Notes: generated from the letters alone by a model not told the origin. A DNA stretch of 64,000 bases from Haladaptatus cibarius D43 (GCF_000710615.1 NZ_JDTH01000001.1:372001-436000), one strand, 5' to 3'; counted from the first letter of the stretch, positions 36,582 to 45,707 are shown. A program made the numbers and translations.

Positions 36582-37196
36582 ATGTCCCCGCCCGAAACTC
36601 CCGCCGGATACCGCCAACCGACCCGATTTCATTATTCGTCGCTTCTGCTCGGGGTGCTTTCCGTCATCGTGTTCGTCGCCGCCGCAATCGGATTCGGTGG
36701 TTTGCTCTGGTTGTTTCAGGGTAGACCGGAGGAACTCAGCGTCAGTATTACCATCAGCAATGGGCGCGATTTTCTCCCGCTTTTCGCCGGACTTGGCGTC
36801 TTCGTTGGCACGCTGGTTGTCCACGAAGCGATTCACGGACTCGTCTTTCGGCGATTGGGCTACCGCGTCTCCTACGGATTCGAACCGCGGATTCCGGCGC
36901 TCTACACCGCCGCGTTCGGCCAGTTCGTCACGCGCCGGGACAACATGTTGGTTGGAGTCGCGCCTCTCGTCGTGATGACCCTCGTCGGGATTCCACTGCT
37001 GGCTGGGCCGATGCCAGTTGCACTGGCGGCGTATTTCGCCCTGCTGATCAACACCTCGGGGTCGGTCGGCGACCTATACCTCCTGTGGCGACTCTGGCGG
37101 ATGCCATCCGAAACCGTCCTCTACGATACGGATATTCGACACAGCTACGTCTTCGAACCGGCGAACGACACCGCTATAGGTGTCGGGAAACCATGA
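36582..37196 (+). CDS. DUF3267-type membrane metalloprotease-like protein
   Basis: A 204-residue membrane protein with four to five hydrophobic segments and the zinc-protease signature HEAIH at residues 81-85, inside TLVVHEAIHGLVFRRLGY. That motif plus the membrane context is typical of the DUF3267/M50-like class, in which the third ligand lies further along in a hydrophobic segment. Proteolytic activity is not proven. ATG 36582 (MSPPETPAGYRQP) is preferred; a frame eight codons longer exists. Its stop overlaps the next gene by four bases. Confidence 0.82.
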   Translation: MSPPETPAGYRQPTRFHYSSLLLGVLSVIVFVAAAIGFGGLLWLFQGRPEELSVSITISNGRDFLPLFAGLGVFVGTLVVHEAIHGLVFRRLGYRVSYGFEPRIPALYTAAFGQFVTRRDNMLVGVAPLVVMTLVGIPLLAGPMPVALAAYFALLINTSGSVGDLYLLWRLWRMPSETVLYDTDIRHSYVFEPANDTAIGVGKP

Positions 37197-37402
37197 AAAA
37201 ACCGATGAAAAAGCGCACGTTCGTTCTGTTGGGACTCGGGACGTTCGCCCTCATTCTCCTGAGTTTTCTCCTGCTCGGATTCGGTCGGCTTCTGCTTTCC
37301 TACGAAACCGCACGATATCTCTCCGCGCCGACGATGTTTCTCTCGTTCGCGCTCGTTCTTTTCTTATTCTTCTATTCTATAATTAATTTCTCAAAAGTAT
37401 AG
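37193..37402 (+). CDS. Small two-helix membrane protein (69 aa)
   Basis: A basic N-terminus (MKKPMKKRT) is followed by two strong helices (about residues 10-32 and 43-64) and a very short tail. The ATGA overlap with the metalloprotease-like gene indicates co-translation. The end of the gene is more AT-rich, at the edge of the low-GC islet. No family is recognised. Confidence 0.7.
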   Translation: MKKPMKKRTFVLLGLGTFALILLSFLLLGFGRLLLSYETARYLSAPTMFLSFALVLFLFFYSIINFSKV

Positions 37403-37511
37403 TACGTGAAGATTATACCATTTTAACAAATATAATATTGGATAATTTATTCAAATACTTAATGTATGGATTAATATATTAATATATGATTAGACCAATA
37501 ATATCAACTGT

Positions 37512-38543
37512 ATGGTTAGAAAACCAAATAGCGGAAGAAGATCGTTTATGAGAAAGATTGGTGCCACGGGTTTAGGACTAAGCAGTTTGAGTATCGCAGG
37601 AGTTGCAGATGCAGATCCTGTCATTTGTAGTTCGGATATAAGTACTCAATGTAGCGGTGGTGGAGGAGGTTCTTCAATCACCTATACCTCTGAGCAAAGC
37701 GACCTTATTAACTCAGATGATACAATCAGCGTGACAACCTCAGTAGACCACCTGGGAACGCAGGAATTAGCTGATGGGCGTTACAATCACAGCTACAACC
37801 TGGTTTCCATTGCTAGCCAAACGAATAAAAACGGGGACAAAGTTAATGGACTAAATGCACAACTATTCGAGTGGGATGCTACAGAATCTAGTATCAACGT
37901 AGACTACGCTCAAGATAATGACTCTCCGTATGTTGGAGCTTCGCCAGGTTCTGGAGGTTCTGGAACGGTAGAGTCAGTTTTTGAAACTCTGCTAGGACAG
38001 GCAGGCTCAGAGCTATCAAACACGATTGGACGGTCAATTCCAGTTGCACAATTAGTTTCAAATATGATAAACCATTTTGACAACTATTATGAGCCAACCG
38101 ATCGGAAAAAATGGGAGTGGGCATATTCTGGTGCAGTACATGATGTCGTTAGTCACCAAATGGATCCAGTAATCAGACACCAATCATCATCTACTACATC
38201 ATGGTCTGTCCGAAGTACTGCAGATGGTCTTGGTAACAAAATAGACTTCATTAGTGGTGACCCACCAGGACTAATTGGTGATCCTACCGATCCCTCATAC
38301 TCTACGGCGAAAATAGAAGATTCTGATAGTAATATGCTCAGGTCTAGTACAGCAGGTTTAGAACAAGAAGATTTCTATGGACTACCGTCGACACTAAGTA
38401 TGACTACAAAAGAAAAGGAAAAATATGGCGTCCGTGAGCCAACTGCAGAAGAAAAAAGATTGTTCCGGGCAAGAGGCCAAGAAATAGTGAACATAGTTGA
38501 ACGGTATCCCATGACACTCTGCGCACACAGTACACAGTTTTAA
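37512..38543 (+). CDS. Tat-exported protein of unknown function in an AT-rich islet
   Basis: A 343-residue protein with a twin-arginine signal, GRRSFMRKIGATGLGLSSLSIAGVADA, so export in folded form and cleavage near residue 35 are likely. The mature part has two early cysteines (VICSSD, TQCSGGGG), then a Gly-rich linker and a Ser/Thr-rich region. A charged helical C-terminal part ends with another cysteine. No domain is recognised. The DNA is far more AT-rich than the neighbours, and 110 bases of AT-rich sequence precede it, as in recently acquired genes. Confidence 0.72.
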   Translation: MVRKPNSGRRSFMRKIGATGLGLSSLSIAGVADADPVICSSDISTQCSGGGGGSSITYTSEQSDLINSDDTISVTTSVDHLGTQELADGRYNHSYNLVSIASQTNKNGDKVNGLNAQLFEWDATESSINVDYAQDNDSPYVGASPGSGGSGTVESVFETLLGQAGSELSNTIGRSIPVAQLVSNMINHFDNYYEPTDRKKWEWAYSGAVHDVVSHQMDPVIRHQSSSTTSWSVRSTADGLGNKIDFISGDPPGLIGDPTDPSYSTAKIEDSDSNMLRSSTAGLEQEDFYGLPSTLSMTTKEKEKYGVREPTAEEKRLFRARGQEIVNIVERYPMTLCAHSTQF

Positions 38544-38556
38544 TCTAACCTACGAG

Positions 38557-38979
38557 TTATTCACATCCACTCGCGTTTGCATCGTATGGCATCTCAAGGG
38601 AGCCATCTTCTCTAATTCTAATTACTACCCAGTAGCATGAACCCGGTCGGTTACTTGTTGGCAATTTCAGTTCATGCCAGTCGTTGTTTTCTACTCGAGC
38701 CTTAATAGTAAATGTTGATGGTTCGTTCATCCAATCTTCATTGATTACCGGTGCTGGATTTTCGCTGGTTCCTATTTCTGAACTCTTGGGCAAATTCATC
38801 ACCTTATTATATTTTATATCTTCTCCACTTTTTATTTTTAATTTTAGTGTGTGCCCGGAACTGTCCAAATTTAATATAGATATATCTGATAATTTTGTGC
38901 TTTTTTCTTCTCCAATACTACTACAACCACCCAAAGATAAAATGCTAACAGTAGAGAAAATGACTTCTCTTCGTTTCAT
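38557..38979 (-). CDS. AT-rich lipoprotein of unknown function
   Basis: A 140-residue protein starting MKRREVIFSTVSILSLGGC. The basic start, hydrophobic core and LGGC lipobox predict lipid anchoring. The mature part looks like a compact beta domain with a conserved-looking NDWHELKLP segment and two further cysteines. It is convergent with the Tat-exported protein gene, 13 bases apart, and shares its low GC, so the two form one islet. The ATG at 38979 is used; a TTG two codons upstream also exists. Confidence 0.7.
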   Translation of the reverse strand: MKRREVIFSTVSILSLGGCSSIGEEKSTKLSDISILNLDSSGHTLKLKIKSGEDIKYNKVMNLPKSSEIGTSENPAPVINEDWMNEPSTFTIKARVENNDWHELKLPTSNRPGSCYWVVIRIREDGSLEMPYDANASGCE

Positions 38980-39043
38980 GTTCAAATATATTGTGACACC
39001 ATGTTAAAGTTTTCTGCTGTACAATCTCTTTACTACTATAGGC

Positions 39044-40225
39044 TCAGTTTGTCGATTGGTTCAAACGTTCGCGCGCGGCGGCCATCCCGGCCTCCAAGTC
39101 CACGTCTTCGCCAGCTTCGTGGAACGCCTCGCCGATGGCTCGGACGCCGCGAAGAATCTGCTCCGACGAGAGATTACCCATGTTGCTTACGCGAAATATC
39201 TCGCCGCCGAGATGTGCCTGCCCGCCGCTGATGCTGACACTGCGGTCGGTCACCGCGTCGAAGAAGGCGTCCGGATTCTCGCGGACGCCTGCGGGGAGCG
39301 AAATCGCAGTGAGGGTGTTCGAATACGCAGATTCCTCGTTTTTCTCGGGGAACATCGACAGCCCCATCGCCATGAATGCGGCGCGGAACGCCCGCGACTG
39401 GCTCCGATGGCGGGAAATCCGTTCCGGCATGCCCTCTTCCTCGATGTTCTCCACTGCAACCGCGAGGCCGCGGAAGAGCGGAACGGCGCTCGTGAACGGC
39501 GTCTGGTGGGACTCCGCCTTGCGAAGATGCCAGTCCAAATCCTCGTAAAACGGCGCATTCTCGCCGTCGAAGGCCTCCTGTGCGCGCGGCGTGGCGTACA
39601 TCGCGCTGGTGCCCGGCGGGGCCGCGAGACATTTCTGCGCGTCCGTAACCGCGACATCGACGTTCCAGTCGTCAACGAGGAACTCGTCGCCGCCGAGGGC
39701 GGTGACGCCGTCAACGACGAAGTAGGCGTCGTGTTCGGCCGCGATTTCGCCGACTTCGGCGACCGGATTGAGGAGGCCGGTGCTCGTCTCGTTGTGAACC
39801 ATCGTGACGACTTTCGTGTCGTCGCTGACGGCCTCCGCGACTGCTTCTGGGTCGATGGAGTGACCCCAATCGAACTCGACGGGGGTGACGTTCGCGTATC
39901 GGTCGGCGATTCGCTTGAATCGCCGACCGAACTTTCCGTTGACGACGGTGACGACTTCGTCACCTTCGCCAGCGAGATTGGCCACAGCGGCCTCCATCGC
40001 CATCGTTGCGGTGCCGTTGAAGACGAGGCTAGTTCCCCCGCTCGTTGTTTTCGTTCCGTCGAGCGACGACCGCTCGAAGATGTAATCGAGACTGTTCTGT
40101 GCGCGTTCGTACACCGATTCGAACTCGGCGGAGCGGTGCGAAACCATCGGTTCGCTCATCGCGGTTCGAACCTCACGCGCGAGGGGAACTGGGCCGGGGT
40201 TGAGTAGGAGAAAATCCTCTCGCAT
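39044..40225 (-). CDS. Class V aminotransferase (alanine-glyoxylate / serine-pyruvate type)
   Basis: A 393-residue PLP enzyme. The family start EDFLLLNPGPVPLAREVRTAMSEPMVSHRSAEF is intact. The substrate loop FNGTATMAMEAAVANL, the aspartate of YFVVDGVTALGG and the PLP lysine in VTDAQKCLAAPPG are visible. Members use alanine or serine as amino donor with glyoxylate or pyruvate. In haloarchaea the exact physiological pair is unsettled. It follows the low-GC islet and returns to normal G+C composition. Confidence 0.9.
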   Translation of the reverse strand: MREDFLLLNPGPVPLAREVRTAMSEPMVSHRSAEFESVYERAQNSLDYIFERSSLDGTKTTSGGTSLVFNGTATMAMEAAVANLAGEGDEVVTVVNGKFGRRFKRIADRYANVTPVEFDWGHSIDPEAVAEAVSDDTKVVTMVHNETSTGLLNPVAEVGEIAAEHDAYFVVDGVTALGGDEFLVDDWNVDVAVTDAQKCLAAPPGTSAMYATPRAQEAFDGENAPFYEDLDWHLRKAESHQTPFTSAVPLFRGLAVAVENIEEEGMPERISRHRSQSRAFRAAFMAMGLSMFPEKNEESAYSNTLTAISLPAGVRENPDAFFDAVTDRSVSISGGQAHLGGEIFRVSNMGNLSSEQILRGVRAIGEAFHEAGEDVDLEAGMAAARERLNQSTN

Positions 40226-40319
40226 ACAGGTTCGTTCAACCTCCCACTAAATAAGCGTCGTGCGGAGCGCAATTTCCGCCACTTGTCGTCGCGTCAAATT
40301 ATACCGGGCGATAATTTCA

Positions 40320-41009
40320 CTATTCGTCCGTCGAAGCGTTTCCGCCGCTTCCGGGGTTGTTTCTAACGACCCACGCCAGAAGTGCGGTTGGACTACGCGA
40401 CTGCGTCCAGATGGTTCCCGGTCCTTCGAACTCACACAGGAGTCCGTCGCCGTGTCCAGAGACGGAGGTCACGCTACTCTCCCGGCGAACCGAAAAATCG
40501 ACCGCTTCCTCGAACGCGACGACGTGACCCGTGTCCACTTCGTACCGTTCTTCGGGGTCGAGACTGACGACCGAAAGAGCGCCGTAGCTCGACAGAAACG
40601 ACGACCCAGTACCCGACAGTTCCAGCAGGAAGTCGTTTTCGCACTCCACGAACGTTTCGTTTTCGCCAAATTCGGCGTCGAACTCGACGCCGAACTCGAC
40701 CGCGAGAAACGAACAGGAGGGAGCGTACAGGATTTCGTCGCGCAGTTTGAAGTGAAAGATATCGCCCGGAAACGGCGGTGCTAGCGTCACGGTGCCGGGT
40801 CGTTCCGCGGTGAACGTCGTGGCGAACGGTCGGTTACTCTCCTGCAGTACATGGCTCGGTGAGTCTGTTCCATCAGCTTCGTTCCCCGTGATTTCCACTC
40901 CCCGAGAATGGCTGACCAGCGACCCTGCTTCGGCCCGAATCTCCTCCTCCGTATCCAGTGTCATATCGAGTTGTGCGAACCCCGGTTGATTCGTGATTTC
41001 GTACTCCAT
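40320..41009 (-). CDS. AIM24/TIGR00266-family protein
   Basis: A 229-residue beta-rich protein. It begins MEYEITNQPGFAQLDMTLDTEEEIRAEAGSLVSHS, the usual N-terminus of the tryptophan-RNA-binding-attenuator-fold (AIM24) family. It continues with FTAERPGTVTLAPPFPGDIFHFKL. Family members form beta-prism-like homotrimers; the role is not known in archaea. ATG 41009 is used because the family starts there, although the frame is open for 32 more codons. Confidence 0.82.
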   Translation of the reverse strand: MEYEITNQPGFAQLDMTLDTEEEIRAEAGSLVSHSRGVEITGNEADGTDSPSHVLQESNRPFATTFTAERPGTVTLAPPFPGDIFHFKLRDEILYAPSCSFLAVEFGVEFDAEFGENETFVECENDFLLELSGTGSSFLSSYGALSVVSLDPEERYEVDTGHVVAFEEAVDFSVRRESSVTSVSGHGDGLLCEFEGPGTIWTQSRSPTALLAWVVRNNPGSGGNASTDE

Positions 41010-41134
41010 ACTCGCACGAACCACGGGATGAAGATTCATAGCCCTCGTGGCCTCTTGACGCGTGTTTGATGTGCTAGTTGCGAAGCATGTATCCGAGATG
41101 CACATTGCGACGGAGGAACGGAGCGATAAGTTTC

Positions 41135-43114
41135 CTACTCGAACTTCTCAAGCAGTCGTTCGTAAAACCCACTTTCACCGCCATCTGCTAACTTCTCCAC
41201 GATTAACTCGGGCGTCGAGCGCGCAAGATGGTTTTTTACTGGAGAACGTTCGACGACCAGTTCGCCGTCAACCAACCCCTTGGCTTCGATGCCGTCCACT
41301 GCAACATCCTCGTCGGCAACGTCACGAATCTCGTCTGCAAGGTGGGAGACGAACACGCCGGTTACGTCGCGCTCGCCGAGTTCTTCCAAAATCCCGGCGA
41401 TGATTTTCGCGCTGGCACCGGGTTCCGTGATGCTTTCGAGTTCGTCCACCAGCACGAGTCGGCCCGTCTCCCCGTCCGCGAGGGAGGCGAACTCCCGAAG
41501 CGTGCTCTCGAACGCCCCGGCGTCGAGGGTCCCCTGCGTCTTGCCGTGATAGTGCAGTTCCTCGAATCGGCCCAATCGAACCGATTTGGCGGGCACTGGA
41601 AGCCCCATCTGGGCGAGGATGACGATGAGGGCCACCAAATCGAGCGTGGAGGTCTTCCCGCCGCTGTTGACTCCCGAGAGAAGTGCGACGCCCGAAACGC
41701 CGTAATCGACCGGTTCGACCGCAGCAAAATCAACGTCCAGCAGTGGCGACCGTCCACCGACGATTTCGAAGCCGTTTCCACCAGTTTCGAACTCCGGTAA
41801 CACACAGTCGAAATCCCGCGCGAACCGCGAAACCGCGAGTTCCACGTCCAGTTCGAGCGCGGCGTGGACGAGTTCCTCCGCCGACTCGCGTTCGTCCGCA
41901 AGCGTCCGCGCCAAGTCGCGTTTGTGTCGCTCTTCCCGACGGGATTTCTCGGCCTCCAACTGCTCCCGGAGACGCGCAATCACGCTCTCGTCGTGTTCGA
42001 CCGGAAACGAGGGTTCGTCGGGGAACGACTGCCGAGCGATTTCTGTTTCGCCAGCGTCCAACGAAAGCGTCTCAATCAGATGCCCTCGTGCCGACTCGAT
42101 TGCGGCGTCGTACTCGTCCGCCAGTTCGCGTGAAAGGAGGGAATCTACACCTGCACCTTGTTCGACTAAGGACAGTAAATCCGAGCCTTCGATGGTCACG
42201 TCGCGCTCCCGAATCGCGTCCCGAAGGCGGTCGTTAGCCACGCTTTCCGCCATCGACACGCCAGCGTCCAAATCGGAAATCGCATCGGTCAAACGGGCCA
42301 GTTCGTCGTCGCCCGTCACGTTGCCGTCCGTCGTCACGCGGGCGAGCGCCGATTCCAGTTCTTCGATGTCGAGCGGTGCGTCCATTCCCGCGACCTGATG
42401 CACGTCCACGGCGGCGAGAAGCGTGTCCCGATTTTCCGCGAAGAAGGCGAGCGGTCGCTCGGGGACGAGTTCCGACGGAGTTTCCAGCGCGCCGGGTTCG
42501 ACGCGAACGTCTCCTTCGACGGTGACGCCCGTGAACGATTCGTCCAGCGCGACGACGGTGGAGTATCCGCGCGCCAGTTCGGCCAACTCGCGGGCGTCTT
42601 CGACCACTTCGACGGGCAGTTCGGGAATCTTTTTGCGGGCTTTTGCGTACCGCTCGGCGTCCGTCGTCGCTAGACAGCGGTCGCGAACGGTCACGTCGCG
42701 CGGATTCGACAGGGGTTCGACGTCCGCCAATGCATTCTGAACCTCGGCCGTCGGTTCTCGTTCCATCGCCTGCGCGGTGAACTCGTGCACCTCCTCGATT
42801 CGGGAGGCCGTCGCGCTGGGGTACAGCGTTTCGAGGCGCTTTTCGGCGTAGGTCGTGACGGCTCGCGCTTGGAGCAGGGTGAGAACGTCACGGTACAGTT
42901 CGCGTGATCTGTCGGTTGCGAGAAAGCCGCCGGGGTCGTCGTGTCGAATCCTGATTGCGGCGCGCGCGATGGCCGCGGCGCGCCCCTCCGAGATGTTGGG
43001 TGCCCGTGCGAGAGTGGCCACATCGCCGGTTTCAAGCGCGTCTACGGAGCCGTCGAGTTCCGCGAGCGCGTCGGCCGTCTTCGCACCGACACCCGGTATC
43101 GCCTCGAAATCCAT
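41135..43114 (-). CDS. MutS-like ATPase with N-terminal helix-hairpin-helix
   Basis: A 659-residue protein combining an HhH motif at residues 1-55 (IPGVGAKTADAL; APNISEGRAAAIARAA), a long helical clamp-like region and a C-terminal MutS ABC-type ATPase. Walker A is LSGVNSGGKTSTL, Walker B is LVLVDELESITEPG and the H-loop is GVFVSHLADEI. The N-terminal mismatch-binding domain of MutS1 (Phe-x-Glu) is absent and no Smr nuclease domain is seen. It is therefore a MutS2/MutS5-like relative. It probably acts on branched DNA or recombination intermediates; that is inference from HhH plus MutS ATPase. Confidence 0.87.
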   Translation of the reverse strand: MDFEAIPGVGAKTADALAELDGSVDALETGDVATLARAPNISEGRAAAIARAAIRIRHDDPGGFLATDRSRELYRDVLTLLQARAVTTYAEKRLETLYPSATASRIEEVHEFTAQAMEREPTAEVQNALADVEPLSNPRDVTVRDRCLATTDAERYAKARKKIPELPVEVVEDARELAELARGYSTVVALDESFTGVTVEGDVRVEPGALETPSELVPERPLAFFAENRDTLLAAVDVHQVAGMDAPLDIEELESALARVTTDGNVTGDDELARLTDAISDLDAGVSMAESVANDRLRDAIRERDVTIEGSDLLSLVEQGAGVDSLLSRELADEYDAAIESARGHLIETLSLDAGETEIARQSFPDEPSFPVEHDESVIARLREQLEAEKSRREERHKRDLARTLADERESAEELVHAALELDVELAVSRFARDFDCVLPEFETGGNGFEIVGGRSPLLDVDFAAVEPVDYGVSGVALLSGVNSGGKTSTLDLVALIVILAQMGLPVPAKSVRLGRFEELHYHGKTQGTLDAGAFESTLREFASLADGETGRLVLVDELESITEPGASAKIIAGILEELGERDVTGVFVSHLADEIRDVADEDVAVDGIEAKGLVDGELVVERSPVKNHLARSTPELIVEKLADGGESGFYERLLEKFE

Positions 43115-43217
43115 TCGCTCCGTGATATTTCGTCACCCATAAAAAACGTTCCCGACGCGAGGCGGGATTGTGTGGAGAGTAAATAGAAATCCGATTTGGC
43201 GTTTTGTCACTTGCTGC

Positions 43218-43481
43218 CTAACAGCAACCGTCTTCTTCCCAACTTCCGCACTGGTATGTGCCATCGCCGTAGTCACAGCACTGCCGACTGTATCGCTGGT
43301 AGGCGTCTCTGTACTGATATTCCGCACCGCTACAGTCGTACTCGGTGTAGCAGTTCGAGGGATCTGCTGCGCCTGTTGCACTGCTAGCGGCTATTCCGGC
43401 GCCCGCGACTGCACCAGCACCGATTGCTTTGAGGAGCGTTCGGCGACTCGTCTCCGAGCCGTCTGTGTTATCGTGGGACAT
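43218..43481 (-). CDS. Tat-exported cysteine-rich micropeptide
   Basis: An 87-residue precursor. SRRTLLKAIGAGAVAGAGIAASSATGAAD is a textbook Tat signal with cleavage expected near residue 45. The mature peptide of about 40 residues has seven cysteines (NC, DC, QCC, QC, GCC), is rich in Tyr, Asp and Gln, and ends in CC. Small Cys-rich exported peptides in haloarchaea include the halocin C8 class, but this one does not match halocin C8 in sequence. A role as halocin, signal or metal binder is speculative. ATG 43481 starts the MSHDNTDG segment; the upstream in-frame part is AT-rich and non-coding. Confidence 0.72.
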   Translation of the reverse strand: MSHDNTDGSETSRRTLLKAIGAGAVAGAGIAASSATGAADPSNCYTEYDCSGAEYQYRDAYQRYSRQCCDYGDGTYQCGSWEEDGCC

Positions 43482-43642
43482 ACATAAATAACTCCATTTA
43501 TAATTATTTAATATTAAATCAGAGATAAAATTAATGCCTCGTTCTCCCACCTCACATCGTTTGAGTAGAATCACTCGTTTCTTTCCGGCTTCCTGACTTC
43601 CATCACGAGGGGCTTTTGCGTGCGTAGATGCGAGGACGTTGT

Positions 43643-44542
43643 ATGCCGACCGTCGAGGAGAAACTGGCCGCGATGAAAGCAGACCTCGCCGATCGCGACG
43701 GCGTCCTCGTCGCGTTCAGCGGCGGGGTCGATTCGAGCGTCGTCGCCGCCCTTGCGCACGATGCACTCGGTGACGACGCCGTCGCCTGTACCGCAAAGAG
43801 CGAAACACTTCCCGACGCCGAACTGGAAGACGCAAACGAAGTAGCCGAGGAAATCGGAATCCGGCACGAAATCGCCGAGTTCAGCGAACTGGACGACCCC
43901 GTGTTCGTCGCCAACGACGACGACCGCTGTTATCACTGCCGAACCATGCGACTTGGGACGATGTTCGAGCGCGCGAGCGAACTCGGCATCGACATCGTCT
44001 GTGACGGGACGAACGCCGACGACGTGGACGCCGGACACCGCCCCGGTTTGCGCGCGGTGGAAGAACTCGACGCCTATTCGCCGCTTCTTCAACACGACAT
44101 CTCGAAAGCCGAAGTGCGCGAAATCGCGGACATGTACGACCTCTCGGTCGCAGACAAACCCGCGATGGCGTGTCTCTCCTCTCGGATTCCGACTGGCTTG
44201 GAGGTGACGGAAAAACGGCTGTCCCGAATCGAGCACGCGGAAACCCTCCTTCGACAGTGGGGATTCTCCCAGTTTCGCATCCGCGACCACGACGGCCTCG
44301 CGCGTATCGAAGTCGGTGCAGACGAACTCTCACGCGCGCTGGATGAGGAGTTCGCCAGTGCCGCCCGCAACTATCTCACGGAACTCGGCTTCGACCACGT
44401 TACGCTCGATTTAGGTGGCTACAGGACGGGGAGCGTGAGTCCGGAAGGCGAATCAGCGGATGCTGAAAGCGAGTCGAAGCACACCGACGAACCGCTGGTC
44501 GAAGACGTGTTTAGCACCGACTATCCGACCGGTGATTCATAG
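43643..44542 (+). CDS. larE: LarE-type ATP-dependent sacrificial sulfur transferase
   Basis: A 299-residue PP-loop enzyme. LarE gives its own cysteine sulfur to build the nickel-pincer cofactor of lactate racemase. The PP-loop AFSGGVDSS is at residues 24-32. The sacrificial-type cysteine is in AMACLSSRIPTG, and CYHC lies after DDDR as in the family. No larB, larC or larA lies in the window, so an alternative sulfur-transfer role is possible. A Ser/Glu/Asp-rich tail of about 35 residues follows the core. ATG 43643 is chosen over one five codons upstream. Confidence 0.85.
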   Translation: MPTVEEKLAAMKADLADRDGVLVAFSGGVDSSVVAALAHDALGDDAVACTAKSETLPDAELEDANEVAEEIGIRHEIAEFSELDDPVFVANDDDRCYHCRTMRLGTMFERASELGIDIVCDGTNADDVDAGHRPGLRAVEELDAYSPLLQHDISKAEVREIADMYDLSVADKPAMACLSSRIPTGLEVTEKRLSRIEHAETLLRQWGFSQFRIRDHDGLARIEVGADELSRALDEEFASAARNYLTELGFDHVTLDLGGYRTGSVSPEGESADAESESKHTDEPLVEDVFSTDYPTGDS

Positions 44543-44749
44543 AAATCGACGGCGTTCGCACCCAACGGGTGGCAGTTTGCTGGCACGCGAACTGCGGTCT
44601 GTAGCTGCTGGCACGCGAGCTAAGGGCACAGGCACGAACGCTACCACGTGATACGTAACCACCTCCCTTAGTTATAAGCCGGTTACGAGTTCCGAAAGCC
44701 GTCATTGTACGGCTGGAATATTTTGTTGTGAAGACAGAACAGGAGGCCG
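44543..44749. other. Convergent intergenic spacer with a short direct repeat
   Basis: About 200 bases between the ends of larE and tatC. tgctggcacgcga occurs twice (near 44577 and 44607), the second followed by a partial echo. No gene or strong hairpin is seen; a few T-rich runs may end both transcripts. Confidence 0.4.
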
Positions 44750-45613
44750 TTACCGGCCCGTCCACTTCAACAGCAGGAGCGTTCCTTCGAACAGGCCGAC
44801 CATGGTGAGCGCGACGAGGAACGGTGCCATTCCCGTCGGGTCGGGGCTGAAGAGGAACGAGAAGCCGAGGAAACCGCTCCAAAAGTACAGCCGCTTGTCC
44901 GCAAGCCATTTCCGGGTCGTCAGCCCCATCATGATGGCGAGCATGATGAGCAGTGGAATCTGGAACACGACCGCCAGCACGCCCATCATCATCAGGATGA
45001 GGTCGAACGTTTTTGTCAGTCCGAACGCGACATCGACGACGGCCGCGTTATCCGTGTACGAGAGGAAGTAAGTGAAGATGGCTGGCAGGATGAGGAAGTG
45101 GGCGAAGCTGACGCCGACGAAGGCGAGGACGAGGCTTGTCGGCACTGCGGCGAGGTAGTAGCGGCGCTCGTTCGGATACAGACCGGGGCGCATGAACAGG
45201 TACGTCTGGTACACCATCACGGGCAGAGCGATGAGAACTCCGGCGAGACTGGCGACCTTGAGTTCCGTCATGACGAGCGCGAGCGGGTGGTAGAGTCGCG
45301 GACGAGTGGTGGGGTCAACCGGAAGCACCGAGTACCACAGGAAGTTGATGACTCTCTCCGCGAACGGGAGGGTGACGACGCTCACGACGCCAGCTATAAT
45401 GAGGACGACCGCGAGCCGTTTTATCATCTCCTCGATGTGGTCGGCCAGCGGCATCTCCTGGTCGCTCGTCGGCTGGCTCGGTCGCTCGACTGCCGGCTCC
45501 GGGTCTTCCGGCGCGTACAGGTGCTCTTTCTCCTCCGGCGGCTCTCGACCCTCCTCCGGGGCCGGAGTCTTGGATAGATTACTTCCTGCCGACGCCTCCG
45601 ATTCTTCGCCCAT
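44750..45613 (-). CDS. tatC: Twin-arginine translocase subunit TatC (single-domain)
   Basis: A 287-residue core component of the Tat machinery, which exports folded proteins. The N-terminal part has a long acidic, Pro/Glu-rich cytoplasmic stretch (about 75 residues). It leads to the signal-peptide recognition segment PLADHIEEMIKRLAVVLI and six transmembrane helices. The conserved FMRPGLYPNERRYY loop is present, including the glutamate thought to contact the signal peptide. It is divergent from the double tatC gene at 45708, an arrangement known from other haloarchaea. The GTG/ATG start at 45613 matches the charged tail. Confidence 0.93.
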   Translation of the reverse strand: MGEESEASAGSNLSKTPAPEEGREPPEEKEHLYAPEDPEPAVERPSQPTSDQEMPLADHIEEMIKRLAVVLIIAGVVSVVTLPFAERVINFLWYSVLPVDPTTRPRLYHPLALVMTELKVASLAGVLIALPVMVYQTYLFMRPGLYPNERRYYLAAVPTSLVLAFVGVSFAHFLILPAIFTYFLSYTDNAAVVDVAFGLTKTFDLILMMMGVLAVVFQIPLLIMLAIMMGLTTRKWLADKRLYFWSGFLGFSFLFSPDPTGMAPFLVALTMVGLFEGTLLLLKWTGR

Positions 45614-45707
45614 TCACCCGGTGCTAAGCATCCGGGTTATTATAGGCTTTCTTCATCTTGCGAGACGAGAAGATTGATAACTGGGACGGGGTTACCATTC
45701 GCAAGGA

